DNA of 64,000 nucleotides from Thermomicrobiaceae bacterium (GCA_014874455.1 JADBJL010000065.1:1-64000), one strand, 5' to 3'; positions 17,186-26,620 are shown, counted from the first letter of the stretch. The notes: generated from the sequence alone by a model not told the origin. Numbers and translations: made by a program.

Positions 17186-18181
17186 TCACCCCGACGATTC
17201 CACCACCAGCACGGCGGCGCCGTGGATCCGGCCAGCGCGGAGATCCTCCAGCGCCCGGTTCGCCTGTTCCAGAGGATAGGCCTGAACCGTCGTCCGCACC
17301 GGCACCTGCGGCGCGAGTGCCAGGAACTCCTCGCCGTCTCGGCGGGTCAGGTTGGCGACCGATCGGAGCACCCGCTCGCCCCAGAGGAGCCTGTAGGGAA
17401 ACGACGGGATGTCGCTCATGTGGATTCCCGCGCAGACGACGACCCCACCTTTGGCGACCGCACCCAGCGCCAGCGGCACCAGCGTGCCGGCTGGGGCGAA
17501 GATGAGGGCGGCGTCGAGCGGCTCCGGCGGACGCTCGTCGGAGCCGCCGGCCCAGACGGCGCCCAACTCTCGAGCGAACTGCTGGCCCTCGGTATCGCCT
17601 GGCCGGGTGAAGGCGTACACCCGCTGGCCGCGGAAGCGGGCGACCTGCGCCACGATGTGCGCCGCCGCGCCGAAGCCGTAGAGGCCGAGACGTTCGGCCT
17701 CCCCCGCCAGCCGAAGGGCCCGGTATCCGATTAAGCCAGCGCACAGCAGCGGGGCGGCCTGCAAGTCCGGATAGCCCTCGGGGATCGGGAAACAGTAGCG
17801 GGCGTCGGCCACCGCGTACTCGGCATAGCCGCCGTCGAGCTGGTAACCGGTGAAGCGCGCCTCGTCGCAGAGGTTCTCGCGCCCGCTCAGACAGTAGCGG
17901 CAGTGTCCGCACGTCCAGCCCAGCCACGGCACGCCGACCCGGTCGCCGACCGTGAACCGGTCGACTCCCTCGCCCAGCTTCGTGATCACCCCGACAATCT
18001 GGTGGCCGAGCACGAGCGGCAGTTTCGGATCCGGCAGCTCGCCGTCGACGACGTGCAGGTCAGTCCGGCAGACGCCGCAGGCCCGCACGCGGAGCTGCAC
18101 CTGCCCCGGTCCAGGTTCGGGGAGCGGTAGCTCTCGCAGTTCGAGCGGCCGGCCAGGCTCGGTCAGCACCATCGCGCGCAC
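17186..18181 (-). CDS. Zinc-dependent alcohol dehydrogenase
   Basis: A 331-residue medium-chain dehydrogenase/reductase. Catalytic zinc ligands are C38 (CGVCRTDLHV) and H60 (GHQIVG); structural zinc ligands are C91, C94, C97 and C105 in the CGHCRYC...NLC lobe. The Rossmann region reads GLYGFGAAAHIVAQVA rather than the usual GxGxxG. The form is close to AdhA-type propanol-preferring enzymes. GTG at 18181 is preferred because GGGAGG precedes it; a GTG at 18208 and an ATG at 18172 are alternatives. The physiological alcohol is unknown. Confidence 0.9.
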   Translation of the reverse strand: MRAMVLTEPGRPLELRELPLPEPGPGQVQLRVRACGVCRTDLHVVDGELPDPKLPLVLGHQIVGVITKLGEGVDRFTVGDRVGVPWLGWTCGHCRYCLSGRENLCDEARFTGYQLDGGYAEYAVADARYCFPIPEGYPDLQAAPLLCAGLIGYRALRLAGEAERLGLYGFGAAAHIVAQVARFRGQRVYAFTRPGDTEGQQFARELGAVWAGGSDERPPEPLDAALIFAPAGTLVPLALGAVAKGGVVVCAGIHMSDIPSFPYRLLWGERVLRSVANLTRRDGEEFLALAPQVPVRTTVQAYPLEQANRALEDLRAGRIHGAAVLVVESSG

Positions 18182-18223
18182 CGCTGCGCCTCCCAACGGT
18201 ATGGACACTCGGTCGCCGGGAGT

Positions 18224-19039
18224 TTACTCCTCCGGGATGAAGGCGACGAGCCGGCAGAACGCAGCCTCACCGCCTTTGAAGCGCCAGGGGAAGCAGCCGA
18301 CCATCACGCGCCGGTCGAGCACCTGGTCGATCTCCCCGCCAGCGTTCTCGACGTAGATCACCCCACGCGGAAACAGTTGGACGTGCATGACCTGGTAGTC
18401 CTCGTCGGGAAAGAGCTGGCCCAGCGGGCGCCCCAGCTTGCGCTCGGCCTCGGCCGCCAAGTCCGGTCGCACCCGGCGGATGACCGTGTTCATCGGGTGA
18501 TCGGCCGAGCCGGCGTCGACCGCAAGCCAGGAAATGCCGCGTTCCAGCACCCACTCGGCGAAGGCGCGCGTCGGGCCCGGGTGCTTGATGAAGTAGCGGG
18601 TATCGTCGGGGTCGGACTCGGCGCAGGCCGTGGCCCAGTCGCTCGGATAGTGCCGGTGATAGCCGGTGTGGATCACCAGGATGTCGCCGGGCTGGATCCG
18701 GATCCCGGTGTCGCGCTCCCACTGCTCGAAGTGCTCGGGGCCGTAGATGTCGTAGTCGCCGACGCCGTAACGAGTCAGGTCGACGACGCAGGCCCAGCCG
18801 ACCAGCTTCGAGAGCGGGATCGAAGCGATATCCAGCCCGTTGGTCTGGAAGTGGAGCGGCGCGTCGAGGTGCGTCCCGACGTGGAGCGTCGAGGTAATTC
18901 GCTGGCCGCCCGCTCTCTCGAAGGCGAGCCGCTTGACCCAGGTCACCGTCGGCCCCTCGTAGAGGGCGAAGCCCGGGGTGTGGATATCCCAGTCCTGCGA
19001 GAGGTCGAGAACGCGCATCCTGTCCAGCGGTGCGCTCAC
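18224..19039 (-). CDS. Cyclase-family metal hydrolase (kynurenine formamidase-like)
   Basis: A 271-residue member of the PF04199 cyclase family, which includes arylformamidase KynB and other Mn/Zn amidohydrolases. The metal motif HVGTHLDAPLHF is clear, with a further conserved region GDILVIHTGYHRHY and a late YVENAGGEIDQV segment. The GTG start at 19039 follows GGAAGGGGATCG. The gene stops 42 bp before the alcohol dehydrogenase start. With no kynurenine genes nearby the substrate is open; a ring-opened or amide intermediate is possible. Confidence 0.85.
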   Translation of the reverse strand: MSAPLDRMRVLDLSQDWDIHTPGFALYEGPTVTWVKRLAFERAGGQRITSTLHVGTHLDAPLHFQTNGLDIASIPLSKLVGWACVVDLTRYGVGDYDIYGPEHFEQWERDTGIRIQPGDILVIHTGYHRHYPSDWATACAESDPDDTRYFIKHPGPTRAFAEWVLERGISWLAVDAGSADHPMNTVIRRVRPDLAAEAERKLGRPLGQLFPDEDYQVMHVQLFPRGVIYVENAGGEIDQVLDRRVMVGCFPWRFKGGEAAFCRLVAFIPEE

Positions 19040-19195
19040 GTTCGATCCCCTTCCCATACCCAGACGGTAGACGTGGCCGGTCTCATCGCCAATGACGACG
19101 ATCGGATCACTGGTCAGCCCTCTCACTGCTCCCTGGCGCGATCGCCCGCAAGCAGCAAACGGGTTCACCCTTCACTCGAGTGGACAGGAGCGGCC

Positions 19196-20431
19196 TCACT
19201 CGCTGCTCCTCGGTCGTACTGTGGAAACCGCCCTCGCGGGGGCCGTCTCCGCCGCCGGGTGACTCACCTGCGGGATCAACACCCAGCGGGGGATGAGGAA
19301 GCAGGCAGCCAGCGCTACCAGCAGCAACACGGAGGTGAGCAACAGCGCGCGCTGGATGCCGATCAGGTCGGCGACCGCGCCGGTGACCGGCGCGCCGATG
19401 CCCCCGGTGACGAATCCCATCCCCAGGATGAACCCAGAAGCGACACCGATACGTCCAGGGAGCAGCCGCTGGGCCGCCACCAGCGTCACCGAGATCGAGG
19501 CGTCGGCCAGCGCCCCGAAGAGCGCCCCGGTGAGCAACGCCAGAGGGCCGGGGAAACCAGCGAAGAGCAGGAGCGCGGGAATCGCCAGCGCCAGCGAGCT
19601 GACGAGGATCCGGTGTTGGCCGATCCGATCGGCCAGCATGCCGCCGAGCAGCGTTCCTATCGACCCGCTGGCGATGACGACGCTGGCGAGCAGTCCGTAG
19701 AAACGCACATCGTAGCCGAGATCACGGTACCAGACAGGCGCGAAGGTGACAACCGCCACGAAGACCCAGCTCCGCAGCATCACGACCGCCATGACCGGTG
19801 CAAGTGCGCTCCAGCGGATCGGCTGGCGCTGTGTCCGCTCGCGGGCGCGCAGCGTCGGCAGGCCGAGCTGGAACTGCCGGAGCGCCCACCGGAGCGAGAC
19901 CGCTACGCTCAGTCCCAGCGGCAGCATCGCCAGCGACCCACGCGTCCCGAGCGCGCCAAACAGCAGCGCAGCGATCAGCGGCCCGAGCGCGTACCCGGAC
20001 GTGCCGCTCACCGTGTACACCGACATCGCTGTGTTCCGGTGACGGTCGTCCACCAGCATCGAGGCGTTGGAAGCGCCGACCGGATGGTAGGCCCCCGAGC
20101 CGAGGCCGGCGAGCAGCGCGCCCACGTACAACAGCGCCGGGGCCTCGACCAGGCCGAGTGAGCTGACGAAGATCGACGACCAGGCCAGGCTGAGCGGCGC
20201 CAGGAGCTGTCCACCCCAGCGGTCGGCGACGTAGCCGAAAAGCGGTTGCGAGAGCGAGGACGCCGCCGTATAGCACAGCGCCAGGAGCCCGATATCGCGG
20301 TTGTCCAGGTGCAGCCGCTGGGCCGCGAGCGCGTACAGGATCGGCAGCAGGCCACTGTACAGATCAACCGTGAAGTGGCCGAGCATGAAGGTCAGCAGCC
20401 CCCGCCAGGCCCACAGCCGCGCCCGCCGCAT
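19196..20431 (-). CDS. MFS transporter (fosmidomycin-resistance-like)
   Basis: A 411-residue 12-helix major facilitator protein. The N-terminus WRGLLTFMLGHFTVDLYSGLLPILYALAA and FGYVADRWGG (loop 2-3) are characteristic of the Fsr/YfnC-type drug efflux branch. Loop 8-9 shows LGGMLADRIGQHR. The C-terminal 25 residues are polar and disordered. The ATG is preceded by AGGGAG. It follows the M42 peptidase gene by 13 bp and so is probably co-transcribed. Substrate unknown. Confidence 0.87.
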   Translation of the reverse strand: MRRARLWAWRGLLTFMLGHFTVDLYSGLLPILYALAAQRLHLDNRDIGLLALCYTAASSLSQPLFGYVADRWGGQLLAPLSLAWSSIFVSSLGLVEAPALLYVGALLAGLGSGAYHPVGASNASMLVDDRHRNTAMSVYTVSGTSGYALGPLIAALLFGALGTRGSLAMLPLGLSVAVSLRWALRQFQLGLPTLRARERTQRQPIRWSALAPVMAVVMLRSWVFVAVVTFAPVWYRDLGYDVRFYGLLASVVIASGSIGTLLGGMLADRIGQHRILVSSLALAIPALLLFAGFPGPLALLTGALFGALADASISVTLVAAQRLLPGRIGVASGFILGMGFVTGGIGAPVTGAVADLIGIQRALLLTSVLLLVALAACFLIPRWVLIPQVSHPAAETAPARAVSTVRPRSSE

Positions 20432-20444
20432 CGTGAGACGCTCC

Positions 20445-21503
20445 CTATCTCCGCGTGAAGTCAGGCGACGGACCCAGATCGCGTATAAAGCGCGCGATGA
20501 GCCGGATGGCGGCGTCGAGGTCGTCGAGGCTAATCAGCTCGTTCGGCGAGTGCATGTACCGGTTCGGGACGGACACCAGCCCGCAGGGGATACCGGCCCG
20601 CGCCGGCGCGATGGCGTCGGCGTCCGTGCCGGTGCGGGCAGGCGCTGCCGAGAGCTGTACCGGGATGTCCTCGGCCCTGGCCGCCGCCAGCAAGCGCTCG
20701 AAGACCAACGGATGCACCATCGAGCCTCGATCGAGCACCGGCCCGGCGCCGATCTTGATGTTCCCGCCACCGCGCTTGTCGGCCTCCGGGTGGTCGGTCG
20801 CGTGGGTGACGTCCAGGATGATGGCCACACTCGGGTTCAGGGCGAAGGCGCTGGTGCGCGCGCCGAGGAAGCTGATCTCTTCCTGTGTCGCCGCGATCGC
20901 ATAGACATCGGCTCGCGGCCGGTCGCCCGACAATGCGCGCAGCACCTCCAACGCCACGAACGCGCCCATCCGGTTATCGATTCCCCGCGCCACCAGCCGG
21001 TGGTTGCGCAGCTCCACGGGGGCGTGCTCCAGCACCACCGGGTCGCCCACCGAGACGAGCTCGCGAGCCTCGTCACCGCTCCTCGCGCCGATATCGATCC
21101 ACAAGTCTTTGATCCGGGCCGCCTTGCCTTTCTCCTCCTCGGTCAGGAGATGGGCTGGCTTCCGCCCGATCACGCCCAACACCGGCCCTCCACGCCCGAG
21201 CACTCGCACACGCTGACCTGTCAAAACCTGGTCGTCCCAGCCACCGATGCTGCGAAACCAGAGATAGCCCTCATCGTCGATGTGGGTGACCATCAAGCCG
21301 ATCTCGTCGATGTGTCCCTCGACCACAACGACCGGGCCCTCACCGCGGAGCCGGGCGAAACTGTTCCCGTTCTGGTCGACGGTGACCTCGTCAGCGAATG
21401 TCTCTGCCTCCTGACGCCAGACACGAGCCGCCAGCTCCTCGAATCCGGAGGGGCTCGGCGCTTCGAGCAGCCGGATCAAGAAGTCCTTGCGCTGTTGCTC
21501 CAC
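20445..21503 (-). CDS. M42-family metallo-aminopeptidase
   Basis: A 352-residue protein of the M42 (TET/FrvX, glutamyl aminopeptidase) family, which trims peptides in large dodecameric cytoplasmic particles. Dinuclear metal ligands are visible: EGHIDEIGLM, ARGIDNRMGAF, TQEEISFLGARTSA (catalytic Glu pair), ILDVTHATDHPE and NRYMHSPNELI. The start codon is GTG with GAGGTAGAGG before it. Some annotations call such proteins cellulase M, but the ligand set supports peptidase. Confidence 0.93.
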   Translation of the reverse strand: MEQQRKDFLIRLLEAPSPSGFEELAARVWRQEAETFADEVTVDQNGNSFARLRGEGPVVVVEGHIDEIGLMVTHIDDEGYLWFRSIGGWDDQVLTGQRVRVLGRGGPVLGVIGRKPAHLLTEEEKGKAARIKDLWIDIGARSGDEARELVSVGDPVVLEHAPVELRNHRLVARGIDNRMGAFVALEVLRALSGDRPRADVYAIAATQEEISFLGARTSAFALNPSVAIILDVTHATDHPEADKRGGGNIKIGAGPVLDRGSMVHPLVFERLLAAARAEDIPVQLSAAPARTGTDADAIAPARAGIPCGLVSVPNRYMHSPNELISLDDLDAAIRLIARFIRDLGPSPDFTRR

Positions 21504-21625
21504 GACCTCTACCTCCTGCTGTGCTGCACCGTGTGTCCTCTACCTCGCACAGCGACAGGCCGGTAACGATCGACCGGCGGCACGCGCGGTACTCGCGCCT
21601 CGATTCGAGTGAATCGAGCCGGTAC

Positions 21626-22579
21626 CTAGTTGACCTGGCAATGCGCGGGCAAACCATTGAGCACGTTCGTCACGTTGGTCAACGCGAGATAGAGCGTTCG
21701 CTCCAGCGCTTCCTGCGTCGACCCGCCGAGGTGCGGCGTCATGATGACGTTCTCGAACTGGATGAACGGGTTGTCGTCGATCGGCTCGACCTCGAAGACA
21801 TCGAGCCCCGCTCCCGCGATCTTGCCGTTGCGCAACGCCTCGACCAGAGCGGACTGCTTGACGACCGGGCCGCGGGCCAAGTTGATCAGGTAGGCGGTGG
21901 GTTTCATGAGACCGAGCGCACCCTCGTCGATCAGGTAGCGCGTCTGGGGCGTCAGCGGCACGTGGAGCGACACATAGTCAGCTTCACGCAGCAGCCGCTC
22001 CAGCGGCACGTAGCTGATCCCGTGCTCGTTGGCGAAGGTAATGTCCCAGCGGATATCGTAGGCCAGCACCCGCATCCCGAACGCTCGACCCAGCAGAGCC
22101 ACGCTCTTACCGGCACGCCCGAGGCCGATGATGCCGAGCGTCTTACCCCACAGTTCCTGGCCGAAAAACCGTCCCCACTCACCACGCCGCATGGCGCGAT
22201 CGGCCTCGAGCATCCGCCGCGAGAGGCCGATCATCATGCCGACCGCCAGCTCCGCGACCGAGTGGTTGTTACACCCGGCACAGATACAGACCGCGATGCC
22301 GCGGCGGCTCGCTTCCTCTACATCGATATGGTCGTAACCGACCCCGCTGGTGCTGATCACCTTCAGGCGGTTGGCGTGCGCGAGCACCTTCTTCGTTACC
22401 GGCTCGAGCCCGGTAATCAGCCCGTCGACGTCGAGGATCAGCTCTGCGAGCTGATCCTCGGTGACGGGATAGACGATCTCCCGCTCGGCGAGTCGGCAAC
22501 CGCGCGACTCGAGAAATCGTGCGATCTCCTCGCGCACTCCGCCGTATTTCCAGGACAGCACCAGCACGTCCTTCGCCAT
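21626..22579 (-). CDS. D-isomer 2-hydroxyacid dehydrogenase (SerA-like)
   Basis: A 317-residue NAD-dependent dehydrogenase. It has the nucleotide-binding GKTLGIIGLGRAGKSVA, the catalytic arginine in LINLARGPVV, a glutamate in DVFEVEPIDDNP, and the catalytic histidine in MTPHLGGST. It lacks the ACT domain of full-length SerA, so phosphoglycerate, glyoxylate or another hydroxyacid may be the substrate. The ATG at 22579 aligns with the family; the longer frame adds 30 low-complexity residues. It lies downstream of aromatic-degradation genes and may reduce a 2-oxoacid product. Confidence 0.87.
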   Translation of the reverse strand: MAKDVLVLSWKYGGVREEIARFLESRGCRLAEREIVYPVTEDQLAELILDVDGLITGLEPVTKKVLAHANRLKVISTSGVGYDHIDVEEASRRGIAVCICAGCNNHSVAELAVGMMIGLSRRMLEADRAMRRGEWGRFFGQELWGKTLGIIGLGRAGKSVALLGRAFGMRVLAYDIRWDITFANEHGISYVPLERLLREADYVSLHVPLTPQTRYLIDEGALGLMKPTAYLINLARGPVVKQSALVEALRNGKIAGAGLDVFEVEPIDDNPFIQFENVIMTPHLGGSTQEALERTLYLALTNVTNVLNGLPAHCQVN

Positions 22580-22685
22580 CAGAACCACGCTCCTTTCCCC
22601 CGACCAAGCGACGAGCGGCTCGCGCCATTCTACGCCATCATCCGAAGCGCTGGAGCTCAGCGCAACCACACCCTGCGGCTACTGG

Positions 22686-22910
22686 TCAGGCGGTCGGCTC
22701 GTCAGCCTGCTGGGCGCGCATCTCTGCTGGTGGCGCATCGAGAAGTCCAAGGCTCTCCTCCGGTTCGAGGTAGTAGAACGCGAGCCGGAGGCGCCCCACC
22801 GGCGTGCCGAGCACCTGGCGGAAGATCTCCACTGCCTCGCAGGCGAAAGCGCGCCGCCGCTCGACCGGCAGCGGCTCTTCCCGCGCGTAGACGACCTCGA
22901 GGAGCGGCAT
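22686..22910 (-). CDS. Small tautomerase-like protein
   Basis: A 74-residue protein starting MPLLEVVYAREEPLPVERR, with Pro-2 positioned to become the catalytic N-terminal proline of the 4-oxalocrotonate tautomerase superfamily. A helix with PVERRRAFACEAVEIFRQVL follows and then a beta-strand (LRLAFYYLEPEE), the expected beta-alpha-beta unit. AAGGAGGGGAG precedes the ATG. It lies directly after the ACMSD-like amidohydrolase in the aromatic cluster. Enzymatic role is inferred from fold features; conservation is weak. Confidence 0.65.
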   Translation of the reverse strand: MPLLEVVYAREEPLPVERRRAFACEAVEIFRQVLGTPVGRLRLAFYYLEPEESLGLLDAPPAEMRAQQADEPTA

Positions 22911-23026
22911 CCCTCTCCCCTCCTTCGGTTAGCTCAGCTCAGCCGTCACCTGTGTGCCACCGCTGCCGCCGACAGCGCGGCCACGAGCCCTTTTCCTTTC
23001 ACCGGATTGTGCCATGGAGGGTCGGA

Positions 23027-23965
23027 TTACCGAGCACGTGCCAGCAGCGTCTCACCGCCCAAAACCCCCTCACCGAGTGGCGGCCACACCGAGAGGTCGA
23101 ACGGATAGTCCGATCCGGGAGCCACGCGCTCCATTCCCACGAGGCTGATGAGGAGCTGGATCGCCTCCGGAGTCCATAGCACGGTATCGAACCAGAGGTG
23201 ACGGAGGTAGCCGCTGGGCTGAATCGATAACGCGCCCCGGACAGCCGGCCATACCCGGTATCCCTGGTCGAGTCGCCCGATCTGGTAGGGCAGAAAGCCG
23301 CCACCGTGCGCGACCAGCAGCTTGACGCGTGGGTAACGGTCGAGGAGTCCGCTCAAGATCAGGTCAGTCAGGGTTACCGTCGTCTCCCAGAGCACGCCGA
23401 TCAGGTTGGGCATCTGCGGGCGACGGAGCCGGGGATCCTGGCTCAGGAGCGGGTGGAGGAAGAGCACGGCCTCCAACCGGTCGGCGGTTTCCCACATGGG
23501 GGCGAAGGCCGGGTCGCTCAGCAGCCGGTCGCCGGGGCCGACGATGGCACCGCGGAGGCCAGCGTCGCAGACGCGCTCTAGTTCACGCGCTGCCAGATCC
23601 GGCGCATTGAGCGGCAGCGTCGCCAAGCCGGAGAGCCGGTCGGGTCGCTCCCGACAGCAGTCGGCAAGCTCGTCGTTGTAAAGGCGCGCGAGTTCGCACG
23701 TCAGCGCCGGCTCGGCGTCGTAGAGGAAGAGCTGCGGGACAGGTGAGACGAGGCTGTGCCGTACGCCGGCTCGCTCCTGGTCGGCCAGGAAGAGATCGGC
23801 ATCGTAAAAGGCCGGCTTCAGCTCGAAGGCCCACTTCCCGCCGACCGTGAGAAACGGCGCCTTCGCCGGGTCGCGCTGCTCCCAGCGGGCGTCCAGGGCA
23901 TCCGCATGCCCGCGCACCCAGTCCAGCACGGCCGGCGGGATGAAGTGCGCGTGGACATCCATCAT
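23027..23965 (-). CDS. Amidohydrolase_2 family (ACMSD-like) decarboxylase/hydrolase
   Basis: A 312-residue TIM-barrel metallo-enzyme of the PF04909 family, which includes aminocarboxymuconate-semialdehyde decarboxylase and resorcylate decarboxylases. The metal site shows MDVHAHFIPP at the N-terminus, LFLHPLL near 190, LLVAHGGGFLPYQ near 235 and GSDYPFD near 289. A start at the second Met is equally possible. It follows the first dioxygenase gene by 60 bp, so a role on a ring-cleavage product or an aromatic carboxylic acid is likely. Confidence 0.85.
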   Translation of the reverse strand: MMDVHAHFIPPAVLDWVRGHADALDARWEQRDPAKAPFLTVGGKWAFELKPAFYDADLFLADQERAGVRHSLVSPVPQLFLYDAEPALTCELARLYNDELADCCRERPDRLSGLATLPLNAPDLAARELERVCDAGLRGAIVGPGDRLLSDPAFAPMWETADRLEAVLFLHPLLSQDPRLRRPQMPNLIGVLWETTVTLTDLILSGLLDRYPRVKLLVAHGGGFLPYQIGRLDQGYRVWPAVRGALSIQPSGYLRHLWFDTVLWTPEAIQLLISLVGMERVAPGSDYPFDLSVWPPLGEGVLGGETLLARAR

Positions 23966-24025
23966 GGGTTACTGCTCCGTGAGTACTCCCGCGTCCTCGT
24001 CCAAGACATCCCCCAAATCGTCAGG

Positions 24026-25009
24026 CTACGGCGAGGTGACGGCGGCTCGCTCGGGCGTGCCGTAGGTGTAGAACGACTCAGGCATCGTAGGCGCCCCGAT
24101 CCAGATGGTGCTGTGGTAGAGATCTGACTCGTTCGCGACATCCCACACCACGGTCTTCCAGTCTGGATCGAAGATCAGGTATCCCGTGTCCCCGAACAGC
24201 TCGACGCGGTTACCGCCCGGCTCGAAGAGGTAGAGGAAGAACGCCTGGGTGGTCCCATGCTTGCCGGGGCCAGCCTCGATGCGCACGCCCCAATCCATGC
24301 ACAGCTCGGCGACGTCGTACAGGTGCTGCGGGTAGCCGTGCCAGTAAGCGACGTGGTGGAGCCGGTTGCCCTGCCCCGTGCCGTCGCGCATGACCGCGAT
24401 CTCGTGCACCATCGGGCTGACGCTGAGCCAGGATCCCACCTTGAGCCGATCCCGGCCGATCTTGGTCTCGCGCAGCTTGAAGCCCAGCGCCTCGCGCAGG
24501 AACGCCTCGTGCGGCTCCACCTGGCTCACGAAGCAGTTGACGTGGTCGAGCCGCCTGACCGGGACACCGCGTAGCGGCCGGCGCTGGGGCCGGTTGCGGA
24601 GCGGGCTGCGCTGCTCCTCCGGCGCTTGATAGTACTCGAGGTCCCAGACCAGCTCCATCTGGTGGCCGTCGGGCATGCGGAACCGGAAGCTCGCCCCCTG
24701 GCCGAGCTCGCCCTCGCTCCAGCCCAGACCCAGCCCGCGCCGCTCGATCTCCTCGGCCCCGGCCTGCAACAGCTCGGGCGCCGAGACCCGCCAGGCCACG
24801 TGCCCCAGCCCCGCGTCCGGCGCTTCGGTCAGCTTCAGCGTGTAGAGGTACCAGTCCTCATAGGCGCGAAGGTAAACCGATTGTCCCTCGCGCGCGACCT
24901 CGGTCATCCCCAGCACCCCGGTGAAGAACCACGAGCTCTCCACCGGCTTCGGCGTCAGCAGCTCGACGTGCGCGAGCTGCGCGACGACCGGCACCTGCGC
25001 CTCGCCCAT
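24026..25009 (-). CDS. Catechol 2,3-dioxygenase, copy 1
   Basis: A 327-residue type I extradiol dioxygenase that cleaves catechols next to the diol. Two vicinal-oxygen-chelate domains are visible. The Fe(II) ligands are the His of VRRLDHVNCFV (about 155), the His of NRLHHVAYWHGYP (about 220) and the Glu of [13 protein letters not shown] (about 272). It is about 50 percent identical by eye to copy 2 at 26809. It lies 14 bp after an HpaB-type monooxygenase, the arrangement of thermophilic phenol-degradation operons (pheA-pheB). Confidence 0.93.
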   Translation of the reverse strand: MGEAQVPVVAQLAHVELLTPKPVESSWFFTGVLGMTEVAREGQSVYLRAYEDWYLYTLKLTEAPDAGLGHVAWRVSAPELLQAGAEEIERRGLGLGWSEGELGQGASFRFRMPDGHQMELVWDLEYYQAPEEQRSPLRNRPQRRPLRGVPVRRLDHVNCFVSQVEPHEAFLREALGFKLRETKIGRDRLKVGSWLSVSPMVHEIAVMRDGTGQGNRLHHVAYWHGYPQHLYDVAELCMDWGVRIEAGPGKHGTTQAFFLYLFEPGGNRVELFGDTGYLIFDPDWKTVVWDVANESDLYHSTIWIGAPTMPESFYTYGTPERAAVTSP

Positions 25010-25023
25010 CGCTCGAACCCTCC

Positions 25024-26562
25024 CTACAACTCAGCGGAACCATCCGGCGCCCACGACCAGGCCGGATCTTTCCACCCATCCAGGTCATACTGTGCGAGAC
25101 ACTCGTCCACCAGCGTCTCGAACTGATTCATCAGCCCGCGCTTCTCCGCCCAGCTCAGGGCATCGAGGTACTTCTGCTCGTGGTTGCCGGCGTAGTTCAG
25201 CTCGTACAGCCCGTGCCGGCCCGCGAACTCGGAGTACATCGCGTCCCACACTAGCTTGTAGAGCTTGCTCCGCTCCTTGGCCGGCATACCGGTCCCGCGC
25301 AAGTAGCGCTCGAGGATCGGCTGCACCTCCGGGTTGAGCAGGTCGCGGTAGCTCGACACGTTGATGATCGGCGCCCCGCCCAGCAGCCGCTCGTAGATCT
25401 GCCGGATGCGATCCCAGGCGAAGTTGGTGTAGATCCGCGCCGCCGCTGCGTACTCCAGCCGCGGCACCACCGACCTGCCGAGGCTGGGCTCGGGGTCGTG
25501 CGCCATCGCGGTCACGATGCTCCAGAACAGGTGGCGCATCGCTACGATCTCGCCCACCAGCACCTGGTTGCCGCGGAAGTCGGCCGTGCCGTTGCACTCC
25601 AGACTCTTCTGCAACAGGCCGATCATGAACTCGGTCTTGATCGCCATCCGGATCGTGGTCTGGAAGTTGAAGCGGTTGAAGAACCCGGAGTCGGCGTAGA
25701 AGCGCTTGGCCCTGGGCACGTCCCGGTAGACCAGCACGTCCTCCCAGGGGATGAAGGCCTCGTCCAGCACCAGAAACGCGTCGTTCTCGTCGAACCGGCT
25801 GGCCAGCGGGCTATCGAACGGGCTCTCGGCCTTCAGCTCGTAGGACGCCCGCGAGATCAGGATCTGCCGCGGGTTGTCCATGCGCACGAAGAAGACCAGC
25901 GCCAGGTCCTCGTCGCGCCCCTCCTGCAAGCGCGCCGCGCTGCCGCTGTTGACCCCCACGAAGGTCGCGTGCGTCAGCGCCGAGGCGGTCGCCACCTGCT
26001 TGGCGCCGCTCACCACGATCCCGCCATCGGTCTCCTTGACCACGTGGACGTAGACGTCGCGCGCCTCGCTCGGCGGGCGGTTGCGGTCGACCGGCGGGTC
26101 GACGATCACATGGTTCATGAAGAGCACCTTGGAAGCGAACTCCTGGTACCAGTTGCGCGCCGTATCGGCGAAGGGCGCGTAATAGTCGGGGTCGGCACCG
26201 AGCGTGGCCATAAAGGCGGCCTTGTACTCCGGTGTGCGGCCCATCCAGCCGAAGCTCAGCCGCTGCCACAGCGCGATGGCGTCCCGAGCGCCGAGCAGGT
26301 CGGCCGGCGAGTAGGCAGGGGCGAAGAACTTGTGGGTGACGATCCCCCAGCGGTCGGTGGCGAGGAGCGTGTCCTTCGTCTCGGGCGCATGAAGGGTGTC
26401 GTAGCGGCGAGCCATCGAGCGGGCCGCGTTCCGGAATGCGGAATGAGTCGTGACGTCCTTGACCCATTCACCCTGGAAGAGCACGCGTCGCCCGTCTTGC
26501 AGGCTTTCCAGGTACTCCTCGCCGGTCAGCGGCCTAAAGACCGGCTTCACGAGGTCTTCCAT
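25024..26562 (-). CDS. HpaB-type flavin monooxygenase, large component, copy 1
   Basis: A 512-residue FADH2-dependent hydroxylase of the 4-hydroxyphenylacetate 3-monooxygenase/phenol hydroxylase family, which ortho-hydroxylates phenols to catechols. Characteristic segments include [16 protein letters not shown] at the N-terminus, [36 protein letters not shown] (middle, FAD/substrate region; read in parts) and a C-terminal NYAGNHEQKYLDAL. GAGGAGGAACG precedes the ATG. It needs a separate flavin reductase, likely the one at 32493. The exact phenolic substrate cannot be read from the sequence. Confidence 0.93.
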   Translation of the reverse strand: MEDLVKPVFRPLTGEEYLESLQDGRRVLFQGEWVKDVTTHSAFRNAARSMARRYDTLHAPETKDTLLATDRWGIVTHKFFAPAYSPADLLGARDAIALWQRLSFGWMGRTPEYKAAFMATLGADPDYYAPFADTARNWYQEFASKVLFMNHVIVDPPVDRNRPPSEARDVYVHVVKETDGGIVVSGAKQVATASALTHATFVGVNSGSAARLQEGRDEDLALVFFVRMDNPRQILISRASYELKAESPFDSPLASRFDENDAFLVLDEAFIPWEDVLVYRDVPRAKRFYADSGFFNRFNFQTTIRMAIKTEFMIGLLQKSLECNGTADFRGNQVLVGEIVAMRHLFWSIVTAMAHDPEPSLGRSVVPRLEYAAAARIYTNFAWDRIRQIYERLLGGAPIINVSSYRDLLNPEVQPILERYLRGTGMPAKERSKLYKLVWDAMYSEFAGRHGLYELNYAGNHEQKYLDALSWAEKRGLMNQFETLVDECLAQYDLDGWKDPAWSWAPDGSAEL

Positions 26563-26575
26563 AGCGTTCCTCCTC

Positions 26576-26620
26576 GGTTCGCGTGCGAGATGTCGAGCCT
26601 GACAGTAGCATACGCGAACC
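26576..26620 (-). promoter_or_regulatory. Inverted repeat upstream of HpaB copy 1
   Basis: GGTTCGCGT (26576-26584) and ACGCGAACC (26612-26620) form a 9-bp inverted repeat with a 27-bp interval, just upstream of the monooxygenase ribosome site. It could be a leader stem or a protein site. It is unlike the TGTTCA-type operators near 29619, so this unit may have separate control. Confidence 0.35.

Noticed and set aside
18377-20161. A 594-codon open frame on the plus strand
   Set aside because: It is antisense to the cyclase and MFS genes and shows only Arg/Asp/Gln-rich shadow composition.
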